Of a stretch of 64,000 nucleotides of DNA, positions 60,041 through 64,000 are shown one piece after another. This DNA comes from Nemesobacter sp965249045 (lineage in GTDB: Bacteria > Desulfobacterota_D > UBA1144 > Nemesobacterales > Nemesobacteraceae), in contig OZ252213.1 in the NCBI GenBank assembly GCA_965249045.1, positions 1 through 64,000 on the forward strand. The letters run 5' to 3'. The notes under the pieces were generated by a model that did not search any database, was not told where the DNA came from, and saw nothing but the letters and a program-made list of their open reading frames with translations. Each line of letters starts with the position of its first letter. Positions within the stretch are counted from its first letter, which is position 1. The position numbers were made by a program, and so were the translations under genes.

Positions 60041-62713
60041 CTACGGTCTATCTCCAGAGGGGCTCTCTTCGGGTTTCACGATGGCAACCGCAGCCGCCTC
60101 GGGATTTATGTACTTCCTGGCTACCCTCGCTACGTCATCCGCCGTCACGGCCAGGATTTTTTCCGGGAACTTTCTGTATTCGTAAGTGCCTATCCCGTAA
60201 AGCTCGTCAAACGCGACCGTTGAGGCCTGGGCCGAATTTCTCTGAAGCCCTATCTCGAAACTGCCGACTATGTAGTTTTTCGCCCTCTCAAGCTCCTGCT
60301 CCCCGACACCTTTTAAAACAAGCTGAAGCTGCTCCTTTATCGCCCCGAGCGCCTCTTTTTCCTTCTGCGGAGCGGTCCCTATATAGACGCCGAAATAGCC
60401 ATCCTCCATTCCCGGAACATAAAACGAAGTGACCGCGTAGGCAAGGCTCTTTTTATCACGAAGTTCAATAAAGAGTCTTCCTCCCTGGCCCGAAAGAACG
60501 GAATTTAACACCTCAAACGCATAGCGGTCCCGGCTTTTAAAACCCGGGGCGTGAAAACCCGCGATAATGTGAGTCTGCGCCTTGTCCTTTTCAAACTCAA
60601 CGGTTTCCCTCGCAGCCGAAAGTGCAGATTCGCGAGGCGGCCGGGTCTTTTCAAAACCGCCTTTTTTCATGGAACCAAACAGTTTTTCAAGAACACCAAG
60701 TGTTTTCTCCATATCGATGTCGCCTGCAACGGAGATAACCATGTTCTCGGGTCTTATGACTCTTTCGTAGAACCCGAGGATGTCAGCCGAGTTAAACCCG
60801 CTTACGTTTTCCTCGGTCCCCAGCACATTGAACCTGTAGGGATGCTTTAGAAAAAGGGTCTTGAGAAAGTTTCTAACGGTCTTTCCCGTCAGATTGTCTT
60901 GCTGTTTTTCGAGAGCGGCCAGGATTTCCCTTCTCCCACGTTCCATCTCCTCATCGGAAAAAGAGGGGTTAAGTATTACGTCGGAAAAAATATCCAGAGC
61001 CCCTTCAAAGTTCTCGCTTAAGGCAGAGAGGGTCACCCCGACGCTGTTTTTCCCCGAGAACCCGTCAACCGTTCCACCGAGCCCCTCTATCTGCACGGCT
61101 ATATCTTCGGCGGAGCGGTTAGAGGTGCCCCGGGTAAACATTTCGGCCATGAAGTTTGAAATTCCGTTCGTGCCCGTGTCCTCATACCTCAGGCCACCCA
61201 GAAATGCCGCGTGAATGGAGAAAAGCGGAACGGCGGGATTCCGCTTCAAAAGAACCCTGATCCCGTTTGAAAGCTCGTATTTTCCAAATTCCGCCTGTGC
61301 TGTGGAAACTTTTTTCTTTTCTTTTTTGTCGGTTCCGTCGGGAAAAAGCAGAGCTTTTTTGAAGTCCTGTTCGACCGCCTTAGTTTTGTCTTTCGGAAGC
61401 AGCACTCCCGCGGTGAGATTTTTCCCTGCCAGATATTTCCTCGCCACGCGCACTATGTCCTCGGGGGTTACGCCTCTCACCCTCTCAAGGTAAAGCCGTT
61501 CGTAACCGTGATCTCCCGTTTCAAGCTCGAAGTACCCGAGTTTTCTTGCCTGTCCCTGCATTGTTTCCTTGGTGCGGATAAAGTCCCTTTCTATGTTCGT
61601 TTTGGCGCGGGCGAGTTCCTCGGCCCCGACAGGTTCGTTTTTTATAAGTTCTATCTCGGCTATTATCTCCGTTGAGGCTTTTTTGACCTTTTCAGGATCA
61701 AATACTCCGCCCACGATGAAAAGACCGGTTTCCTTGAGGCTGTACGCGTAGGCATATATATCATTTACAGTGGCGTTCTGCTCTTTTAGCTTTCTGTAGA
61801 GCCTCGAGCTGTCCCCAGTGCCGAGTATGCCGCTTATCACATCAAGAACCGGCGTATCCGCGTGGCTTGCCGAAGGCGTGTGAAAAGCAAAGCTGAAGTA
61901 ACCCGTGCTTACATCGCGACCAAGAACGAAGGTTCTTGTGCGGTTCTGCTCGGGTTCGGGGGGAAGCTCACACGCCGGGGTTTTTCTCTTCTTTATTTTT
62001 CCGAAAGTCGCAGCAACCGCGTCTTTTATTTCCTCGGGATCAAAATCCCCAACCACAACCAGAATCATGTTGTCCGGTGAATACCACTTTTTGTAGAAAT
62101 CCAGAATCCCGTCCCTAGTGAAACTCCCAACGCTCTGCTTGGTTCCTATTATCGGCCTTCCGTAGGCATGAACGCTGTAGGCAGTGGAAAGAAGCTCCTG
62201 GCTAAGGACCCTTGAAGGAGAGTCCTCTCCCCTTCTTATCTCTTCCTGGACAACCTCAAGTTCCTTTTCAAGTTCCGCGGGGTCAAAAGCCGAGTTCTCC
62301 ATGACGTCAGAGAGCAGGTCAAGCGCCATTGGTAAAAAGCGCTTAGCGCTTACGATGTAGTAAACAGTCTCGTCAAAGGAGGTAAAAGCGTTTATGTCTC
62401 CGCCGCCCGCCTCCACCATTCCGGCTATCTCTCCAACCCGTCTTTTTTCCGTCCCCTTGAAAAGCATGTGTTCGTGCACGTGCGCGAGGCCGTACTCTCC
62501 CTCCACCTCACACGCGCTTCCGGTCTTAACCCACACGTTCACGGCGACGACCGGAGAAGAGTCGTTTCTCTCAAGAAGCACGGTCATACCATTTTCAAGA
62601 CTGTATTTCGTTACTCCGCCAACACCCGCCGAGGTCTGCGCATTCAAACTCATAAGGTTTGCTCCCGTAATCAGAATGAACAAAAAAAGTGATTTGAAAA
62701 ACCAGTTCATCAA
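60041..62713 (-). CDS. M16 family zinc metalloprotease (pitrilysin type)
   Basis: An 890-residue secreted protease. Signal peptide (FFKSLFLFILITGANLMSLNA), N-terminal M16 half with the zinc motif HVHEH (His78, Glu81, His82), and a second M16 half without the HxxEH site but retaining the C-terminal R-Y-type region (DKKSLAYAVTSFYVPG). This is the usual one-active, one-inactive half layout of periplasmic M16 proteins such as PqqL. Convergent with the MscS gene. It lies 24 bp downstream of pssA. Confidence 0.92.
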   Translation of the reverse strand: MMNWFFKSLFLFILITGANLMSLNAQTSAGVGGVTKYSLENGMTVLLERNDSSPVVAVNVWVKTGSACEVEGEYGLAHVHEHMLFKGTEKRRVGEIAGMVEAGGGDINAFTSFDETVYYIVSAKRFLPMALDLLSDVMENSAFDPAELEKELEVVQEEIRRGEDSPSRVLSQELLSTAYSVHAYGRPIIGTKQSVGSFTRDGILDFYKKWYSPDNMILVVVGDFDPEEIKDAVAATFGKIKKRKTPACELPPEPEQNRTRTFVLGRDVSTGYFSFAFHTPSASHADTPVLDVISGILGTGDSSRLYRKLKEQNATVNDIYAYAYSLKETGLFIVGGVFDPEKVKKASTEIIAEIELIKNEPVGAEELARAKTNIERDFIRTKETMQGQARKLGYFELETGDHGYERLYLERVRGVTPEDIVRVARKYLAGKNLTAGVLLPKDKTKAVEQDFKKALLFPDGTDKKEKKKVSTAQAEFGKYELSNGIRVLLKRNPAVPLFSIHAAFLGGLRYEDTGTNGISNFMAEMFTRGTSNRSAEDIAVQIEGLGGTVDGFSGKNSVGVTLSALSENFEGALDIFSDVILNPSFSDEEMERGRREILAALEKQQDNLTGKTVRNFLKTLFLKHPYRFNVLGTEENVSGFNSADILGFYERVIRPENMVISVAGDIDMEKTLGVLEKLFGSMKKGGFEKTRPPRESALSAARETVEFEKDKAQTHIIAGFHAPGFKSRDRYAFEVLNSVLSGQGGRLFIELRDKKSLAYAVTSFYVPGMEDGYFGVYIGTAPQKEKEALGAIKEQLQLVLKGVGEQELERAKNYIVGSFEIGLQRNSAQASTVAFDELYGIGTYEYRKFPEKILAVTADDVARVARKYINPEAAAVAIVKPEESPSGDRP

Positions 62714-62737
62714 CTCCCGCCGCCTGAAGAAAAACCC

Positions 62738-63568
62738 CTAGGATTCGTCACCAGCGAGGGGTTCCGATTCTTTGTCCCGTGATTTTGCCTTTGCAGCAAG
62801 CTTCCAGGCGCAACGTCCGAGCTCGAGGAGGAAATAACAATAAGTTATAACGACCGCGACCACTCCGGGATTGGTAACAAGCGCCGTAATGATTATGGAA
62901 CCTGCGACAAGAGTGCTGAAAGGTCCGAATCTGGCGAGCCGCGGGAGTTTCCGGTAAGGAACCTCGCTTACCATAACAAGTCCCACGATGGGAACGAAGA
63001 AAAGATAAAAAGATTCCATAAGGGATGAGGTTATGATCTGAAATTCGGAAAAAAGAAGTATCGGAGACAGAACAAGCCCCGCGGCCATCGGGCTCGGAAG
63101 ACCCGTGAACACGCGCTTTTCCTTGGTCGTGAACTGCACATTAAAACGCGCCAGCCTGAGCGCCGCGCAGACCACGTAAAAAAGCATAGCCATAAGTGCC
63201 GGTTTTCCGTAATCCGAAAGTCCCCACACGTAGAGAAGCACGGCAGGGGCCACTCCAAACGATACAAGGTCGCAGAGAGAATCATAGGACGCTCCGAAGC
63301 GGCTTTCCGAGTTAAGAGCCCTTGCTATTCTGCCGTCTAGCATGTCGACAAGTACCGCCATGCCGATAAAAGCCGCTGCCCACCAGAACTGAGTGAAAGG
63401 CCACTGCTCGGAGATATCGCCTGAGTAGGATCCATAAATGGAAATCGAAGTCACAATGGACGCGAGCCCAAACGTAAAGCCCAGAGTCGTAAGCAGGCTC
63501 GGCAGTATAGGAATAAGTCTTCCTCCGCGGGAAGGCTTTCTCCTTTTCTTTTTTTTCAAGTTATCCAT
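62738..63568 (-). CDS. pssA: CDP-diacylglycerol-serine O-phosphatidyltransferase
   Basis: Inner-membrane enzyme making phosphatidylserine from CDP-diacylglycerol and serine; 276 residues. The CDP-alcohol phosphatidyltransferase signature is DMLDGRIARALNSESRFGASYDSLCD (read as two stretches). Several transmembrane helices follow. Its start overlaps the psd stop by 13 bp, so psd-pssA are coupled, the usual two-step phosphatidylethanolamine unit. Confidence 0.93.
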   Translation of the reverse strand: MDNLKKKKRRKPSRGGRLIPILPSLLTTLGFTFGLASIVTSISIYGSYSGDISEQWPFTQFWWAAAFIGMAVLVDMLDGRIARALNSESRFGASYDSLCDLVSFGVAPAVLLYVWGLSDYGKPALMAMLFYVVCAALRLARFNVQFTTKEKRVFTGLPSPMAAGLVLSPILLFSEFQIITSSLMESFYLFFVPIVGLVMVSEVPYRKLPRLARFGPFSTLVAGSIIITALVTNPGVVAVVITYCYFLLELGRCAWKLAAKAKSRDKESEPLAGDES

Positions 63569-63999
63569 GCTATAACCGTCCTGCCGGCCACTACCTTCTG
63601 CCCCACCTCAACTCCTACCTTCACGTTCTCGGGCAGGTATACATCCACTCTTGAACCAAACTTTATCATCCCGAATTTTTCCCCGATTTCCAACACGTCG
63701 CCGAATTTTGCGCGCGATACTATCCTTCTCGCAAGAAAACCAGCCACCTGAACTATAACCACCCGCACGCCGCCTTCGCACTCAATAAGGGTCGCAAGCC
63801 GCTCGTTGGTATCGGATGAATACCCCTTAAAGGCCATTTTGAATTTGCCGGGGTAATAGGTAGTTCCGATGACCTTGCCTGAAACAGGGGACCTGTTTAT
63901 ATGGCAGTCGAAAATCGAGAGAAAAATACTTATTCTTCTCGTGTTTCGCTTAAGGTAGTCGTTTTCGAGGATCTCTGAGATATCTATTATTTTCCCGTC
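63556..63999 (-). CDS. psd: Phosphatidylserine decarboxylase, 5' end beyond window
   Basis: Pyruvoyl-dependent decarboxylase converting phosphatidylserine to phosphatidylethanolamine. The visible part has SIFDCHINRSPVSG, YYPGKFKMAF, NERLATLIECEG and the processing site in KFGSRVD, where the Ser becomes the pyruvoyl group. This is the short (archaeal/type II) form. The frame is open through the window edge, so the N-terminus is missing. It overlaps pssA by 13 bp. Confidence 0.9.
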   Translation of the reverse strand, partial: DGKIIDISEILENDYLKRNTRRISIFLSIFDCHINRSPVSGKVIGTTYYPGKFKMAFKGYSSDTNERLATLIECEGGVRVVIVQVAGFLARRIVSRAKFGDVLEIGEKFGMIKFGSRVDVYLPENVKVGVEVGQKVVAGRTVIAWIT

Positions 64000-64000
64000 T

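Overview
This 64 kb window comes from a Gram-negative (diderm) bacterium. It carries a type II secretion operon, a TonB-dependent receptor, an outer-membrane porin, several lipoproteins and a phosphatidylethanolamine pathway (pssA, psd). Gene content such as NtrBC, PII, tig-clpP-clpX and gspC-K is broadly like Desulfobacterota/deltaproteobacteria or the environmental Dadabacteria. That placement is an inference, because there is no rRNA in the window. Genes are dense, many are translationally coupled by 1-17 bp overlaps, and TTG starts are frequent. There is one intact insertion sequence and no CRISPR array.

Layout. (1) 1-6.4 kb: a one-direction cluster that I cannot match to a known pathway. 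It holds the end of a GT4 glycosyltransferase, an OsmC-like protein, a miniature FdrA-like protein, a helical protein of unknown function, a Methyltransf_20-type methyltransferase, a fold-type I PLP protein whose catalytic lysine is replaced by histidine, a cysteine-synthase-like enzyme and a DapDC/SbnH-like decarboxylase. It looks like the assembly line for an unusual amino-acid-derived metabolite and is the best candidate for an undescribed system. A MoxR ATPase/VWA pair follows. (2) 8.7-15.3 kb, minus strand: proB-mltG, sirtuin, GST, hotdog thioesterase and gyrA, with a tRNA-Gly. (3) 15.5-21.8 kb: an orphan lipoprotein, an IS256-family element abutting rsmD, coaD and an aspartate aminotransferase, then a gene-poor stretch with short repeats. 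(4) 22-30.7 kb: a signal-less substrate-binding protein, two near-identical tRNA-Ala genes, homoserine dehydrogenase, ntrB-ntrC, rnc, and glnK-glnA with an NtrC-type site upstream. A frameshifted VOC gene ends the region. (5) 30.9-40.6 kb, minus strand: tRNA-Leu and gspK-J-I-H-G-F-E-D-C.

(6) 40.6-46.1 kb: a BtrH-like protein divergent from a DUF1152 protein, a remnant of an outer-membrane barrel, a lipoprotein, a dicarboxylate/glutamate symporter, YqgF and an alpha/beta hydrolase. (7) 46.2-52.8 kb, minus strand: TonB receptor, Trm112-like protein, clpX-clpP-tig and a DUF4160/DUF2442 pair. (8) 53-58.7 kb: a likely iron and flavin redox module, made of a cytochrome c-FTR1 permease divergent from a porin, an FMN-binding protein, a membrane protein and an ApbE flavin transferase. 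(9) 58.7-64 kb: tRNA-Leu and tRNA-Lys, an MscS channel, an M16 protease, pssA and a truncated psd.

How the genes work together: the nitrogen block couples sensing (NtrB/NtrC, PII) to ammonium assimilation (GlnA). The Clp/Tig block is the usual proteostasis operon. The iron block combines outer-membrane entry, periplasmic redox chemistry and inner-membrane import. All calls come from reading the sequence and from remembered family motifs; no database search was run.
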